NCBI GenBank assembly: GCA_019635735.1
Contig: JAHBYX010000006.1
Span: forward strand, 1-64,000
Source: Mesorhizobium sp.
Lineage (GTDB): Bacteria; Pseudomonadota; Alphaproteobacteria; Rhizobiales; Rhizobiaceae
DNA length: 64,000 nt
Direction: 5' to 3'
In this document: positions 47,136 through 56,649 of the stretch, one piece after another
Layout of the letters: every line of letters starts with the position of its first letter
Numbering within the stretch: position 1 is the first letter of the stretch
Notes under the pieces: generated by a model
Seen by the model: only the letters and a program-made list of their open reading frames with translations
Told to the model about the DNA's origin: nothing
The model's database searches: none
Made by a program: the position numbers and the translations under genes

Positions 47136-47678
47136 TCAGCCGGCGCGGGTCGCAAGCCAGGTGTCGAATTCGTCCGCCGTGCGGTCGGCGATCGCGCGCA
47201 TGTTGGCTTCCGTCACGTCGATCCAGCCCTGGTTGCGGCCCTTGACCCGCTCCTGGCCTGAGAAGCGGTGCACGCGATTGCCGGCGGCGTCCATGACGTC
47301 CCAGACATAGAAGACGATGGTCTCCCCGTCTTCCGGCGAGGTCGAGAAGAAGCCCTTCAGGGTGTAGTTGGCGGCCGGATCGGCCGAGGCCAGCAGCGAA
47401 AAGCGCTTGGACGCGGCGCGGGCAGCGAGTCGGGCGGACAACTGCTCGGCAGCCTGGGCGGGCGCCCCGATCACGGGAGCCAGGATCACGCGCGCCGGCT
47501 CGTTCGTCAACGCCGCGACCTGAGGCGGGGTTGCCGCGGTTTGCGTCGGCTCGACGACGGGAAGAGGTTGCGGCGCGGAACTCGACGGGGGAATCCCCAT
47601 CGTCGGGTCGACGCTGGTGCACGCCGCGCCGGAAAGCGCCGCGATCAGGAGAACGATTGCTGGCACACAGCGACTCAT
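47136..47678 (-). CDS. Lipoprotein, hypothetical
   Basis: A lipoprotein of 180 residues, lipobox LSGAAC, with a Pro/Ser-rich linker and a C-terminal domain (NYTLKGFFSTSPEDGETIVFYVWDV, then HRFSGQERVKG). It looks like an envelope protein of unknown role. The ATG at 47678 begins the signal; the open frame starts at 47738 inside a less probable stretch. It lies 56 bases after the M24 hydrolase gene on the same strand. Confidence 0.7.
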   Translation of the reverse strand: MSRCVPAIVLLIAALSGAACTSVDPTMGIPPSSSAPQPLPVVEPTQTAATPPQVAALTNEPARVILAPVIGAPAQAAEQLSARLAARAASKRFSLLASADPAANYTLKGFFSTSPEDGETIVFYVWDVMDAAGNRVHRFSGQERVKGRNQGWIDVTEANMRAIADRTADEFDTWLATRAG

Positions 47679-47734
47679 CGCTCGGATCTTACCCTCGTAC
47701 GCGGGCGCCCCACCCAGTTCCCGAAGTCTAAACC

Positions 47735-48886
47735 TCATCGCACGATCAAGTCGAGATCATGGCGCGACAGCGGCCGCGGCTCTCCCTCGGTGGTGAGGTA
47801 GGTGCGGCCCAGCGTCATCGCGGTCTCGGTATCCGAATCCATGATGATCATATGCGCGAACAGCGTCATATTAGGTGCGATAGGCTCCGGATTGCCGGTG
47901 TAGAACATCGGCATGTCCATCCACGACGGCGTGAAACGGGCGCCTTGCGAATAGCCGCAGGCATTGAGGCGATGGCGCGTCATGCCATGCGTCTCCATGA
48001 CCTTCGCATGCGCGTCGAAGACGTCGCCGAAAGTCTTGCCCGGAACCATCGCCTTTTCGACGGCAAGCAGCGCGTCGCGGCAGGCGTCGTAGAGTTCCTG
48101 ATGGCGCTTCGACACCTTGCCAACGATCGCGGTGCGCATCATCGCCGCGTGGTAGTGATGAAAGACGCCCGCCCATTCGAGGGTCAGCTGGTCGTTCTTG
48201 GTCAGCTTGCGGCGCCCGGCCTTGTAGCGGCACAGAAGCGCATCGGCACCCGAGCCGATGATGAATTCGTTGGCCGGATAGTCGCCACCGCCGGAAAAGA
48301 TGGCACCCTGCATGGCGGCCAGGATCGCGCCTTCGTCGCCGCCCTGCTTGATCAGAGGAAGGGCGGCGTCGAGCGCATCGTCGCTGAGCGCCGCGGCCTT
48401 TTCGATCTTCCTGATCTCGGCCGGACTCTTGACCACCCGCAGGCGCGAGACGATTCCCGACGCGTCGGAGATCTTGCCGAAGGTCTGCATCTGCTCGTCG
48501 AGCCGCTTCCCGTTGAAGGCGGTCAGGCCATGCGTATCGTACTCGATGCCGATGTTGCAGCCGAGCAGATCCATATCGTTCAGGAGATTGCGCAGGTCGA
48601 CGGCCGGATTGGCGTTGTCGCGGTCGGTCCACAGCACGATGTTGTCGATCGTCGAGGTGTGCTTGGCCTGCCGCAGGTCGGCGGAGCGCGTCATCAGCAC
48701 CATCGAGCCGTCCGATTTCACGACGAGGCATTGGAAGAAGCAGAAGCCGAACGTGTCGTATCCTGTCAGCCAGTACATGCTCTCCTGCGCGAAGAGCAGG
48801 ACTGCGTCGAGCTTCCGGTCGGTCATCTCGAGGACCAGGCGGTCGCGCCTGGCATCGAATTCGGTTCGTTCGAAATGCAGCGCCAT
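47735..48886 (-). CDS. M24 'pita-bread' hydrolase lacking metal ligands
   Basis: A 383-residue M24-family protein with the creatinase N- and C-domains (NAFNGKRL, EFIIGSGADALLCRYKAGRR, PLSRHDLDLIVR). The usual five metal ligands are not seen: the first Asp is Glu (LEWAGVF), the second is Ala (YHAAMM), the HGxG is CGYS, and the ftiEP segment reads FAHM. It therefore resembles metal-independent creatinase or ectoine-hydrolase-type members, with the His-rich FHHYHAAM as a possible active site. Substrate not known. The start codon overlaps the pgeF stop by one base (TGATG). Confidence 0.82.
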   Translation of the reverse strand: MALHFERTEFDARRDRLVLEMTDRKLDAVLLFAQESMYWLTGYDTFGFCFFQCLVVKSDGSMVLMTRSADLRQAKHTSTIDNIVLWTDRDNANPAVDLRNLLNDMDLLGCNIGIEYDTHGLTAFNGKRLDEQMQTFGKISDASGIVSRLRVVKSPAEIRKIEKAAALSDDALDAALPLIKQGGDEGAILAAMQGAIFSGGGDYPANEFIIGSGADALLCRYKAGRRKLTKNDQLTLEWAGVFHHYHAAMMRTAIVGKVSKRHQELYDACRDALLAVEKAMVPGKTFGDVFDAHAKVMETHGMTRHRLNACGYSQGARFTPSWMDMPMFYTGNPEPIAPNMTLFAHMIIMDSDTETAMTLGRTYLTTEGEPRPLSRHDLDLIVR

Positions 48887-49680
48887 CAGTCGTCTCCCAT
48901 GACAATCGACGAGATCAGCCGGCCGTAGTCCGGTTCGCCGCGATGAGTTGTCCGGCGGTAGGAGAAGAACAGATCCTCCTCCGCATAGGTGCAGCGGTTG
49001 AGCGCATGCGCCTGCACGCCCGCCGCCCTGAGGCGGTCAACCGTGTATCCGTTGAGATTGAACATCGCATGCCCGGCCTTCTGCGATGGCGTGAAATATC
49101 GCCCGGTCCCCGGATCGCTCCCGACGAAACGGTCGACGAATTCCGGCCCGACCTCGTAGTTTGCCGGGCTGATCGACGGGCCGAGCACGGCGACGATCCG
49201 GTCGCGCTTCGCGCCGAGCGCTTCCATGGCTGCAACGGTGTTTTCGAGGACACCGGTGAAGGCGCCTTTCCAGCCGGCATGGGCCGCGCCGATGACCGCC
49301 GCCTCCGGGTCTGCGAACAGGATCGGACCGCAATCCGCCGACGACGCGCTGACCGCTATGCCGCGCCTGTCGGTGACCATCGCGTCCGCCTTGGGCCGCT
49401 CACCCGCGAACGGTTCGCGCACCGTCACGACGTCCGGCGAATGCACCTGCCAGACGCTGAGCAGATTCTGCGGCTTCACGCCGAGCCATTCGGCGACGCG
49501 GCGGCGGTTTTCCGCCACGTGCGACTTGTCATCGTCTGAGCCCGTGCCCGTGTTCAATCCCGAATAGATTCCGCCGGAGACGCCTCCGCTGCGCGTGAAA
49601 AAGCCGTGCCGGATGAACGGCTTGTCGGCAAACTCCAGATGTTCCGACCGAAGCGGGTCGGGGCGCGGACTGTTGTGCAT
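48886..49680 (-). CDS. pgeF: Purine nucleoside phosphorylase/laccase-domain protein (YfiH)
   Basis: A 264-residue YfiH/PgeF-family protein, which removes misincorporated L-serine from muropeptides or acts on purine nucleosides. Metal-binding motifs: the His in VWQVHSPDVV, SADCGPILFAD and AAHAGWKGAFTG. The ATG at 49680 begins the conserved region; the open frame extends upstream to 49716. It precedes the M24 gene with a one-base overlap. Confidence 0.88.
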   Translation of the reverse strand: MHNSPRPDPLRSEHLEFADKPFIRHGFFTRSGGVSGGIYSGLNTGTGSDDDKSHVAENRRRVAEWLGVKPQNLLSVWQVHSPDVVTVREPFAGERPKADAMVTDRRGIAVSASSADCGPILFADPEAAVIGAAHAGWKGAFTGVLENTVAAMEALGAKRDRIVAVLGPSISPANYEVGPEFVDRFVGSDPGTGRYFTPSQKAGHAMFNLNGYTVDRLRAAGVQAHALNRCTYAEEDLFFSYRRTTHRGEPDYGRLISSIVMGDD

Positions 49681-49822
49681 CGACTGCTTTCTGGTGGCTC
49701 GGGAGCCGCGGGTCAAGTCGGCGGGGCTGGACCCGGCGAGCGGGAAAGTGGGGCAGACGGTCCGCCGATGTCAATCTTCCGTATCGGCCGCCGACTGTTG
49801 GCTCGATGGTCCCGTTCCCTCG

Positions 49823-50905
49823 TCACACTTTGAACGGAGCCAGTTCGATCGGCTCGCGGCTGATCGCCAGCACCTTGAACAGATCGCCCATCTGGTCCGG
49901 CGCCGCCAGCCGCTCGACCTCGTTGCGAAGCTCCTCGCGCCGCGCCTCGTCGGCCTTGGCACCCAGGCTGCCGGCACGTTCCAGCAACCCCATGGCGAGC
50001 AGGAACTCGCCCTGGGTGGCCAGCCCCGCCGCCAGCCCATGGCGTTCGGCTTCCCGCGCCAGGACCTCGAAATCGACATGCGACGTGAGATCCGCTTCGC
50101 CCGGATGGGCAAGAACAGGATCGTAGGCATGCCGCCGCACCGCCTGCAGCGTGTCGCCGAGGCCGGACGCGAGATGCCCGTAGTCGAAGAGCAGTCCGGC
50201 GCCTCCGGCCTTTGCGATATGCCCGGCGATGCCCGTCATGACGGCGCTGCGGGCCGGGGCGATCTCGAAGATCGACCCCTCGGGTGCATCCGCCGAGGCG
50301 ACCGGCAGCAGTGTGTCGTCCAGCGATGCCATTCCCGCGAAGAAGGAAAGGTCTCCGGCCTCGTCGAGCCCGACCATCCGCTCGCGCCAGCCACCCCGCG
50401 TCTTGACGAACTGCCTGACCGGGATTGCGTCGAACAGTTCGTTGCCGACGATGAACAGCGGGTTAGCAAGCAGTTCGTCCACCGACGAAAGCCACGCCGC
50501 GCGGTCCGACCATTCTCCCAGGGTTCGTCGCTGCACCTCGACCAGCCGCGGGCTCGCCTCGATCAGCGCGATCTGCGATCCCGACGCAAACTCCGGCTCC
50601 AAACGCCTGATCGTGCGCAGCAAATCCTTCATCAGCGTGCCGCGGCCGGGGCCGATCTCCGCGATCGTCGCGGGCAGCGGGCGACCGAGTGCCTGCCAAG
50701 CGGCTGTCAACCACACACCGACGATCTCGCCGAACATCTGGCTGATCTCGGGCGCGGTGGTGAAGTCCCCCTCGACTCCGAAAGGCTCGCGGGTGGTGTA
50801 ATAGCCGTCCTCCGGATCGAACAGGCACATGGCCATGTAGTCGGCGACGGAGATCGGACCGCTGGCGACGATCAGATCCTTGATGCGGCCGGCGAGGCGC
50901 GTCAT
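49823..50905 (-). CDS. SAM-dependent methyltransferase, MidA/NDUFAF7 family (DUF185)
   Basis: A 360-residue methyltransferase: the family hallmark [29 protein letters not shown] loop [29 protein letters not shown] and [16 protein letters not shown]. The mitochondrial homologue methylates a complex I arginine; the bacterial target is less certain. The ATG overlaps the lgt stop as ATGA, so it is co-translated with lgt. Confidence 0.92.
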   Translation of the reverse strand: MTRLAGRIKDLIVASGPISVADYMAMCLFDPEDGYYTTREPFGVEGDFTTAPEISQMFGEIVGVWLTAAWQALGRPLPATIAEIGPGRGTLMKDLLRTIRRLEPEFASGSQIALIEASPRLVEVQRRTLGEWSDRAAWLSSVDELLANPLFIVGNELFDAIPVRQFVKTRGGWRERMVGLDEAGDLSFFAGMASLDDTLLPVASADAPEGSIFEIAPARSAVMTGIAGHIAKAGGAGLLFDYGHLASGLGDTLQAVRRHAYDPVLAHPGEADLTSHVDFEVLAREAERHGLAAGLATQGEFLLAMGLLERAGSLGAKADEARREELRNEVERLAAPDQMGDLFKVLAISREPIELAPFKV

Positions 50906-51741
50906 CGCGCCGTTGCGGGCTTTGCGCTCGCCATTGCCCAGATGCCGGCAATTACCATTGGCAGCGACAGCACCATGCCCATGGTAAGCCAGCCGCCCAG
51001 GAGGTAGCCGATCTGAGCGTCGGGCACGCGGAAGAATTCGACGATGATGCGCGACAGGCCGTAGCCGCAGATGAACGCTCCGCCGATGAATCCCGGCGTC
51101 TTCAGCTTCTTCGGACCCCAGACCAGCCACACCAGGACCAGGAAGAGGACGATGCCTTCCAGCCCGGCCTCGTAGAGCTGGCTCGGATGGCGCGGCTCCG
51201 GTCCGCCGTTCGGGAAGACGAAGGCCCACGGCACGTCAGTCGGGCGTCCCCACAATTCCGAATTGATGAAGTTCGTGACCCGCACTAGGCCGAGCCCGAC
51301 TGGCACGCCGGCCGCGACGACGTCGAACAGGCTCCAGGTCGGGATGCCGCGCCGGCGAGCGAACAGGATCATCGCGAGGGTTACGCCGAGCAGGCCGCCA
51401 TGGAAGGACATGCCTCCCTGCCAAATCGCCACCATGTCGAGCGGGTTGGCGATGTAGCGGGCGAAATCGTAGAAGAGAATGTAGCCGATGCGGCCGCCGG
51501 CCACGACGCCGACCGCCGCCCAGACGACGAAATCGTCGAGGTCCTCGGGTTTCATCGGAGCGGAATCGTTAGCCCACAGGCGCGGCGTCGAGGCAAGCTT
51601 GCGGGAATACCACCAGGCGAACAGGATGCCGACGACATAGCCGAGGCCGTACCAGTGGATGCCAAGCGGTCCGATCGAGATCAGTACCGGATCGATGTCG
51701 GGAAAGGGCAGCGCCGAAAGCGGCAGGAGAAGTTCGGTCAC
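50902..51741 (-). CDS. lgt: Prolipoprotein diacylglyceryl transferase
   Basis: First enzyme of lipoprotein maturation, which adds diacylglycerol to the lipobox Cys. It has seven predicted membrane segments, with [22 protein letters not shown], the Lgt signature [11 protein letters not shown] and the essential [12 protein letters not shown]. The GTG at 51741 gives the usual 280-residue length starting at [17 protein letters not shown]; an ATG at 51804 would add 21 basic residues. Several lipoproteins in this window depend on this enzyme. Confidence 0.93.
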   Translation of the reverse strand: MTELLLPLSALPFPDIDPVLISIGPLGIHWYGLGYVVGILFAWWYSRKLASTPRLWANDSAPMKPEDLDDFVVWAAVGVVAGGRIGYILFYDFARYIANPLDMVAIWQGGMSFHGGLLGVTLAMILFARRRGIPTWSLFDVVAAGVPVGLGLVRVTNFINSELWGRPTDVPWAFVFPNGGPEPRHPSQLYEAGLEGIVLFLVLVWLVWGPKKLKTPGFIGGAFICGYGLSRIIVEFFRVPDAQIGYLLGGWLTMGMVLSLPMVIAGIWAMASAKPATAR

Positions 51742-51874
51742 GGTAAGCCTGTCGAACCGGTTGCGGGCGCGGCGGACCTTGGCGGAGCGCTCCGGCGAGG
51801 TCAAGGCGGCGCAGCGCCACCTTGCATTCGTCGATTTCGGCTCCTAAGTGCTTTGACGACAGAGAGGTTTTCCC

Positions 51875-52180
51875 ATGACCACCGGCCCCAACCGCATTCT
51901 CGACGAATTCGCCAAGCTGATGACCGATGCCGCCGGCGCGGCGCAGGGTGTACGCCGCGAGGTGGAGACCGCTTTCCGCTCACAGGCCGAGAAATGGCTG
52001 AACTCGCTGGACATCCCCCAGCGCGAGGAGTTCGAGGCAGCGAAGGAACTGGCGGCCCGGTCACGCGCCGAGAACGCGTCGCTGTTGAAGCGGATCGATG
52101 CGCTGGAGGCGCGCGTAGCGATCTTGGAAGGCGGCGAGGCACCGTCCGCGGCCCGGAAAAAGCCCGCCGCGAAGAAATAG
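51875..52180 (+). CDS. ubiK: Ubiquinone biosynthesis accessory factor UbiK
   Basis: A 101-residue BMFP-type protein: an N-terminal amphipathic part (RILDEFAKLMTDAAGAAQGVR), then a coiled coil (EFEAAKELAARSRAENASLL) and a basic AKK tail. It helps UbiJ and the Ubi complex in O2-dependent ubiquinone synthesis. Divergent from lgt, with a GAGGTTTTCCC leader before the ATG. Confidence 0.85.
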   Translation: MTTGPNRILDEFAKLMTDAAGAAQGVRREVETAFRSQAEKWLNSLDIPQREEFEAAKELAARSRAENASLLKRIDALEARVAILEGGEAPSAARKKPAAKK

Positions 52181-52487
52181 TTTCTGCTTCTGTCCACAGG
52201 GTGCCGCAGTGCGAAAAGCGTTGTGGCTGAATCGCTTAACCGCTTCGCTTGAATCTGTCCTGAATCGTCTTTCCACACCTTGGCGCAAGGTTCGACAAAA
52301 AGGGACTGGCGCGCCGACTCTTCATCAATAGACTGAATTTGTTGCATGATTCGAGCCATCGAACATGCGCCGGTCCGGGGCGGTCCGGCAGGGTAGTTCG
52401 TTCCTTCCGCTCAGCCGCAGTGTGTCAGTCGCGCGTCCTACCTTGTGGAGCGTGCGGTGGCGCTCCCGTAACGACAGGAAGCCTACG
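52181..52487. other. Intergenic region, no supported gene
   Basis: About 307 bases between ubiK and the YbjN-domain gene. The only open frames are short extensions of the downstream gene or are out of register. It is less GC-rich (TTCGACAAAAAGGGAC, ATCAATAGACTGAATTTG), fitting promoter and leader sequence for the downstream pair, but no clear -35/-10 pair was found. Confidence 0.45.
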
Positions 52488-52988
52488 ATGAGCCTGCTTG
52501 AACTCGATCTTTCCAGAAACCCGCATCCGGTCGACATGATCGAGCAGGTCGCGCATGCGAACGACTGGGCCTTCGAGCGCACGGGCGACGACGAGATTGC
52601 GATCGCCGTTGCCGGCAACTGGACCGACTATCACGTGTCCTTCTCCTGGATGGAGGATTTCGAGGCGCTGCATCTCGCCTGCGCCTTCGACATCAAGGTT
52701 CCCGAGAACCGGGTGCTTGAAGTGATGCGGCTCCTGTCGATCATCAACGAGCAGATGCTGTTCGGGCATTTCGACCTGTGGGAGCAGGAAGGCGCGATCA
52801 TGTTCCGCCAGGCGCTGCTTCTGTGCGGCGGAGCGGAGCCGACCAGCCAGCAGGTCGAGGTGCTGCTCAACAGCGCGCTCGAAGCCTGCGAGACCTATTT
52901 CCAGGCTTTCCAGTTCGTCGTCTGGTCCGGCACCCCGGCGCGCGAGGCGCTGTCGAGCGTCCTGTTCGAGACGCAGGGCAACGCCTGA
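52488..52988 (+). CDS. YbjN domain-containing protein
   Basis: A 166-residue protein of the YbjN group ([20 protein letters not shown], then [20 protein letters not shown] and [21 protein letters not shown]). It is a type III secretion chaperone-like fold often annotated as a sensory regulator; biological role unclear. The ATG at 52488 follows an AGGAAG site. Four bases separate its stop from csaA, so the pair is an operon. Confidence 0.88.
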   Translation: MSLLELDLSRNPHPVDMIEQVAHANDWAFERTGDDEIAIAVAGNWTDYHVSFSWMEDFEALHLACAFDIKVPENRVLEVMRLLSIINEQMLFGHFDLWEQEGAIMFRQALLLCGGAEPTSQQVEVLLNSALEACETYFQAFQFVVWSGTPAREALSSVLFETQGNA

Positions 52989-52992
52989 CGCG

Positions 52993-53343
52993 ATGAGTTC
53001 GCCGAAGCCGCCGATCACGTTTGAGGATTTCGATCGCGTCGACATCCGTGCCGGCACGATCGTCGAGGCCGAGCCGTTCCCCGAGGCCCGCAAGCCGGCG
53101 ATCAAGCTGAAGATCGATTTCGGTCCGGAAATCGGCGTGAAGCGCTCCTCGGCGCAGATCACCAAATACTATGCGCCCGAAACGCTCGTCGGCCGGCAGG
53201 TCTTCGCCGTGGTCAACTTCCCGCCGCGCCAGATCGGCAAGTTCATGTCGGAAGTGCTGACGCTGGGCTTCCCCGACGAGGAGGGCGCCGTGGTGCTCGG
53301 CGCGATCGACCGCAAGGTGCCGGACGGCGGCCGGCTGTTCTGA
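52993..53343 (+). CDS. csaA: tRNA-binding protein, CsaA-like
   Basis: A 116-residue protein with a single OB-fold tRNA-binding domain ([21 protein letters not shown], then [31 protein letters not shown] and [10 protein letters not shown]). It works as a chaperone or tRNA-binding module as a homodimer. Translationally close to the YbjN gene. Confidence 0.93.
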   Translation: MSSPKPPITFEDFDRVDIRAGTIVEAEPFPEARKPAIKLKIDFGPEIGVKRSSAQITKYYAPETLVGRQVFAVVNFPPRQIGKFMSEVLTLGFPDEEGAVVLGAIDRKVPDGGRLF

Positions 53344-53507
53344 TCACGCGATCCGCCTGCTACCGCCTGACTTCAGCTGCAGGCATGCCCATGCGAGGAC
53401 CTGCACACGGTAGCTGATCGTCGCGGAGGGCCGCCGGGGGTTGACGATCGTCGATCCTTTCGCCCATAGCCCTGCACAAATTCTCGTTTCCTGACAGGAC
53501 CCTTCCC

Positions 53508-54611
53508 ATGGGCTTCAAGTGCGGCATCGTTGGGCTTCCCAACGTGGGCAAATCCACTCTTTTCAACGCGCTCACGCGCACGGCGGCGGCGCAGGCGGCG
53601 AACTATCCGTTCTGCACCATCGAGCCCAACACCGGCGAGGTGGCGGTGCCGGATCCGCGTCTCAAGAAGCTCGCCGCCGCAGGCAAGTCGAAGGAGATCA
53701 TCCCGACCCGCATCTCCTTCGTCGACATCGCCGGCCTGGTGCGCGGCGCGTCGAAGGGCGAAGGGCTGGGCAACCAGTTCCTCGCCAACATCCGCGAGGT
53801 CGACGCCATCGTCCACGTGCTGCGCTGCTTCGAAAACGACGATATCACCCACGTCGAGGGCCGCATCGACCCGGTCGCCGACGCCGAGACGGTCGAGACC
53901 GAGCTGATGCTGTCCGACCTCGAAAGCCTGGAGCGGCGCATCGTCCAGTTCCGCAAGCGCGCCAGCGTCAAGGACAAGGAGGCGCTGACCGTGCTGCCGG
54001 TCATGGAACAGGCGCTGGCCCTCCTGAATGACGGCAAGCCGGTGCGCCTGCTGCTGGACAAGCTGAGTGCCGACGAGAGGCCGATCCTGCTCGGCCTGAA
54101 CCTGCTGACGTCGCACCCCGTGCTCTATGTCTGTAACGTCGCGGAGGAAGATGCCGCGACCGGCAACGAGCATACCAACGCCGTGGAGAAGATGGCCGCC
54201 GCCCAGGGCGCCCGCGTGGTTGTTATCTCGGCCGCGATCGAGGCGGAGGTCGCGCAGCTGCCCGACGAGGAGGCGGCTGAATTCCTCGCCGCTCTCGGGC
54301 TCGAGGAGCCGGGCCTGGATAAGCTCATCCGCGCCGGCTACGACCTCCTGCACCTGATCACCTATTTCACCGTCGGCCCGAAGGAGACGCGGGCCTGGAC
54401 GATCGTCAAGGGCACCAAGGCGCCTCAGGCGGCGGGCGTGATCCACACCGATTTCGAACGCGGCTTCATCCGCGCCCAGACGATCGCCTACGAGGACTTC
54501 ATTACGCTCGGCGGCGAAGTGGCGGCCAAGGAGGCAGGCAAGGCGCGCGACGAGGGCAAGGAATATGTCGTCCAGGACGGCGACGTGCTGCTGTTCAGGT
54601 TCAACACCTAA
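53508..54611 (+). CDS. ychF: Redox-regulated ATPase/GTPase YchF
   Basis: A 367-residue Obg-family P-loop enzyme that prefers ATP and associates with ribosomes. Motifs: GLPNVGKSTLFNALT (G1), FVDIAGLVRGASKGEGLGNQFL (G3), NLLTSHPVLYVCNVAEED (altered G4) and a C-terminal TGS domain (TYFTVGPKETRAWTI, FERGFIRAQTIAYEDF). GACAGGACC precedes the ATG. Confidence 0.96.
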   Translation: MGFKCGIVGLPNVGKSTLFNALTRTAAAQAANYPFCTIEPNTGEVAVPDPRLKKLAAAGKSKEIIPTRISFVDIAGLVRGASKGEGLGNQFLANIREVDAIVHVLRCFENDDITHVEGRIDPVADAETVETELMLSDLESLERRIVQFRKRASVKDKEALTVLPVMEQALALLNDGKPVRLLLDKLSADERPILLGLNLLTSHPVLYVCNVAEEDAATGNEHTNAVEKMAAAQGARVVVISAAIEAEVAQLPDEEAAEFLAALGLEEPGLDKLIRAGYDLLHLITYFTVGPKETRAWTIVKGTKAPQAAGVIHTDFERGFIRAQTIAYEDFITLGGEVAAKEAGKARDEGKEYVVQDGDVLLFRFNT

Positions 54612-54646
54612 GTGGTAGAACCCTCAAGGGCGTGTCAGGGGTTACA

Positions 54647-55510
54647 ATGCGGGGGTTCTGGGTCAGCGGGATGTCCGTCTTCCGGCGGGCGGCGGTTGCG
54701 GCGGGTCTGGCGATGGTCGTCCTGCTCTCCGCGTGCACCCATGACCCCGGGCGGACGGCTGGCGGAGGCCAGTGCTGCGCCGACGCCGAGCGCCAGCCGC
54801 GATGGCTCGTGGCGGCCGTCGAGCCACTTGCGCCGGTCTTCGGCGAGATCGTCGGCCCCATCACGTGGCGCCATGGCTATCTCGACGACGAGGCGATCCA
54901 GAAGCGGTTCGTCGCCGGCCTGCAACCCCTCGATGTCGTCGTCATCAGTTCCAAGGGCAGGCTGACCGGCCGTCTCATCCCCGGCCTCTTCCAGCACGCG
55001 ACCGTCTATGTCGGCTCCGAACGAGAGTTGCGGGCGCTGGGCATGTGGTCGCACCCGTCCGTCGTGCCCCACCGCGAGGCGATCCGCGGCGGTGCGCGGT
55101 TCATCGAGGCGGACCGCAAGGGCGTCCACCTGTCGCCGCCGTCCGCAGTGCTCGACACGGATCGAGCCGTGGCCTTGCGCCCCCGCATCGCCACGCCCGG
55201 CTGGCGGCAACGGTCGATAGCAACACTCTTCGGCGAACTCGGCACCGGTTTCGATTTCAATTTCGACGCCGGCCGCGCGGACCGGCTGTTCTGTGCGGAA
55301 CTCGTCTGCCATGCGATGCCGGAACTGAGACTGCCACGGGACAAGGTCTATGGCCGCGATACGATCATTCCTGACCGTGTCGTCTACGAAGCCGCCCGCG
55401 GCAACCCGCGCCTGCGCCTTGTGACCTATGTCGCGGGCGACAGGTCGGGCATCCGCACGCCGGGCCGGACCGAACTCCTCGACGACCTGCTCAAGGCCTG
55501 GCCGGACTAG
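54647..55510 (+). CDS. YiiX-like NlpC/P60-superfamily lipoprotein
   Basis: A lipoprotein of 287 residues with lipobox VVLLSAC. The domain (about 85-255) fits YiiX/YebB-type cysteine hydrolases: QPLDVVVISSKG, the catalytic His in LFQHATVYVG and Cys in LFCAELVCHAM (the Cys precedes AELV). It probably acts on envelope lipids or peptides. Start options: ATG 54647, or the ATG at 54671 that gives a tighter signal peptide; a GTG at 54632 is less likely. Confidence 0.75.
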   Translation: MRGFWVSGMSVFRRAAVAAGLAMVVLLSACTHDPGRTAGGGQCCADAERQPRWLVAAVEPLAPVFGEIVGPITWRHGYLDDEAIQKRFVAGLQPLDVVVISSKGRLTGRLIPGLFQHATVYVGSERELRALGMWSHPSVVPHREAIRGGARFIEADRKGVHLSPPSAVLDTDRAVALRPRIATPGWRQRSIATLFGELGTGFDFNFDAGRADRLFCAELVCHAMPELRLPRDKVYGRDTIIPDRVVYEAARGNPRLRLVTYVAGDRSGIRTPGRTELLDDLLKAWPD

Positions 55511-55609
55511 GCCAGCGGCGAACAGAATGTGCGGCACGACCTCGCCGGTTATTGCGCCATGGCAGCGGCCGCGCGACAATGTCGTTCAAGATTGAACGGG
55601 ATTCGAATC

Positions 55610-56074
55610 ATGGCCGGACCCAGATGGGCTTTTGAAGACCTCGAGGTCGGCAGCACGATCGAGCTTGGCCAAAGGAAAGTCTCGGCGGCGGAGATCATCG
55701 AATTCGCCGCCGAGTTCGATCCCCAGCCGATGCATCTCGACGAGGAGGCCGGCAAGGCGTCGATCCTTGGCGGGCTCTCCGCGTCCGGCTGGCACTCCTG
55801 CGCCATGTTCATGCGCATGATGTGCGACGGCTTCATCCTGGACTCGACCTCGCAGGGCTCGCCCGGCCTCGAATATGTCCGCTGGAAGAGGCCGGTGCTG
55901 GCCGGCGACACGCTGTCGGGCCACTGCACGATCCTGGCGAAGCGCGTGTCGAAGACCAAGCCCGGCCTCGGCTTCGTCACGGTCAGGAGCACGATGACCA
56001 ACCAGCGCGGCGAGACGGTTCTCGAACTGGAGAACACGGGCATGTTCCTGACCCGGGAGGCCGCGAGCGCATGA
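55610..56074 (+). CDS. MaoC-type (R)-hydratase, first copy
   Basis: A 154-residue hot-dog-fold protein of the MaoC family: RWAFEDLEVGSTIELG, EFAAEFDPQPMHLDEEAG with the catalytic Asp/His (DPQPMH), and GLSASGWHS. It hydrates enoyl-CoA or similar. The stop overlaps the start of the second MaoC gene as ATGA, so the two products may form a heterodimer. Confidence 0.85.
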   Translation: MAGPRWAFEDLEVGSTIELGQRKVSAAEIIEFAAEFDPQPMHLDEEAGKASILGGLSASGWHSCAMFMRMMCDGFILDSTSQGSPGLEYVRWKRPVLAGDTLSGHCTILAKRVSKTKPGLGFVTVRSTMTNQRGETVLELENTGMFLTREAASA

Positions 56075-56544
56075 CACTCGACGAATATTTCGGCATCGGC
56101 GAGACGACCGTTCTCGGAACCCATCTGTTCGAGACGCAGGCGATCAAGGATTTCGCGAAGAAATTCGACCCGCAACCCTTCCATCTCGACGAGAAGGCGG
56201 CGGAAAGGAGCGTCTTCGGCCGCCTCTGCGCGTCCGGATGGCACACCGCCGCCGTGTGGATGAAGAAGAACCTCGAGACGCGCATGGATTCGGAGCCGCG
56301 GCGCTGGAGCGGTCCCGGCCCGAGGCCGGTCTTCGGCCCCTCCCCCGGCTTCCGCAACCTGCGCTGGCTGAAGCCTGTCTATGCCGGCGAGACGATCACC
56401 TTCACCCGCACCGGCCTCAACCATCGACCCGTCGCTTCGCGGGCCGGCTGGAGCCTTCTGACGATCCGGGCGGAAGCCTTCGACTCGACCGGCGACAAGG
56501 TGATCGAATTCGACACGTCGGTGCTGGTACAGGTGGAGTTCTGA
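56071..56544 (+). CDS. MaoC-type (R)-hydratase, second copy
   Basis: A 157-residue MaoC paralogue: YFGIGETTVLGTHLF, FAKKFDPQPFHLDEKAAE and GRLCASGWHTAAVW. It carries an insert around residues 78-95 (Pro/Gly-rich, GPGPRPVFGPSPGF) absent from its partner. The paired genes are adjacent and overlapping. A strong hairpin 79 bases downstream probably ends the operon. Confidence 0.85.
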   Translation: MTLDEYFGIGETTVLGTHLFETQAIKDFAKKFDPQPFHLDEKAAERSVFGRLCASGWHTAAVWMKKNLETRMDSEPRRWSGPGPRPVFGPSPGFRNLRWLKPVYAGETITFTRTGLNHRPVASRAGWSLLTIRAEAFDSTGDKVIEFDTSVLVQVEF

Positions 56545-56622
56545 AGACGGCGAGGCTGAGGCGCGCGAGGTCGTCGACCGCCGTGCTTTTCGGCGGAAGC
56601 AGGTGAAACGTTTCGGATGACA

Positions 56623-56644
56623 GCCCTCCCTCGCAAGGGAGGGC
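56623..56644. terminator. Hairpin terminator between MaoC operon and 56650 gene
   Basis: Perfect 9-bp stem GCCCTCCCT (56623-56631) with AGGGAGGGC (56636-56644), 4-base loop, then GCTTTC. It lies between convergent genes and may serve both. Confidence 0.75.
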
Positions 56645-56649
56645 GCTTT

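Noticed and set aside
54601..54660. tRNA-like GGTAGAACCC string after ychF
   Set aside because: It does not fold into a cloverleaf and lies in the leader of the YiiX-like gene.
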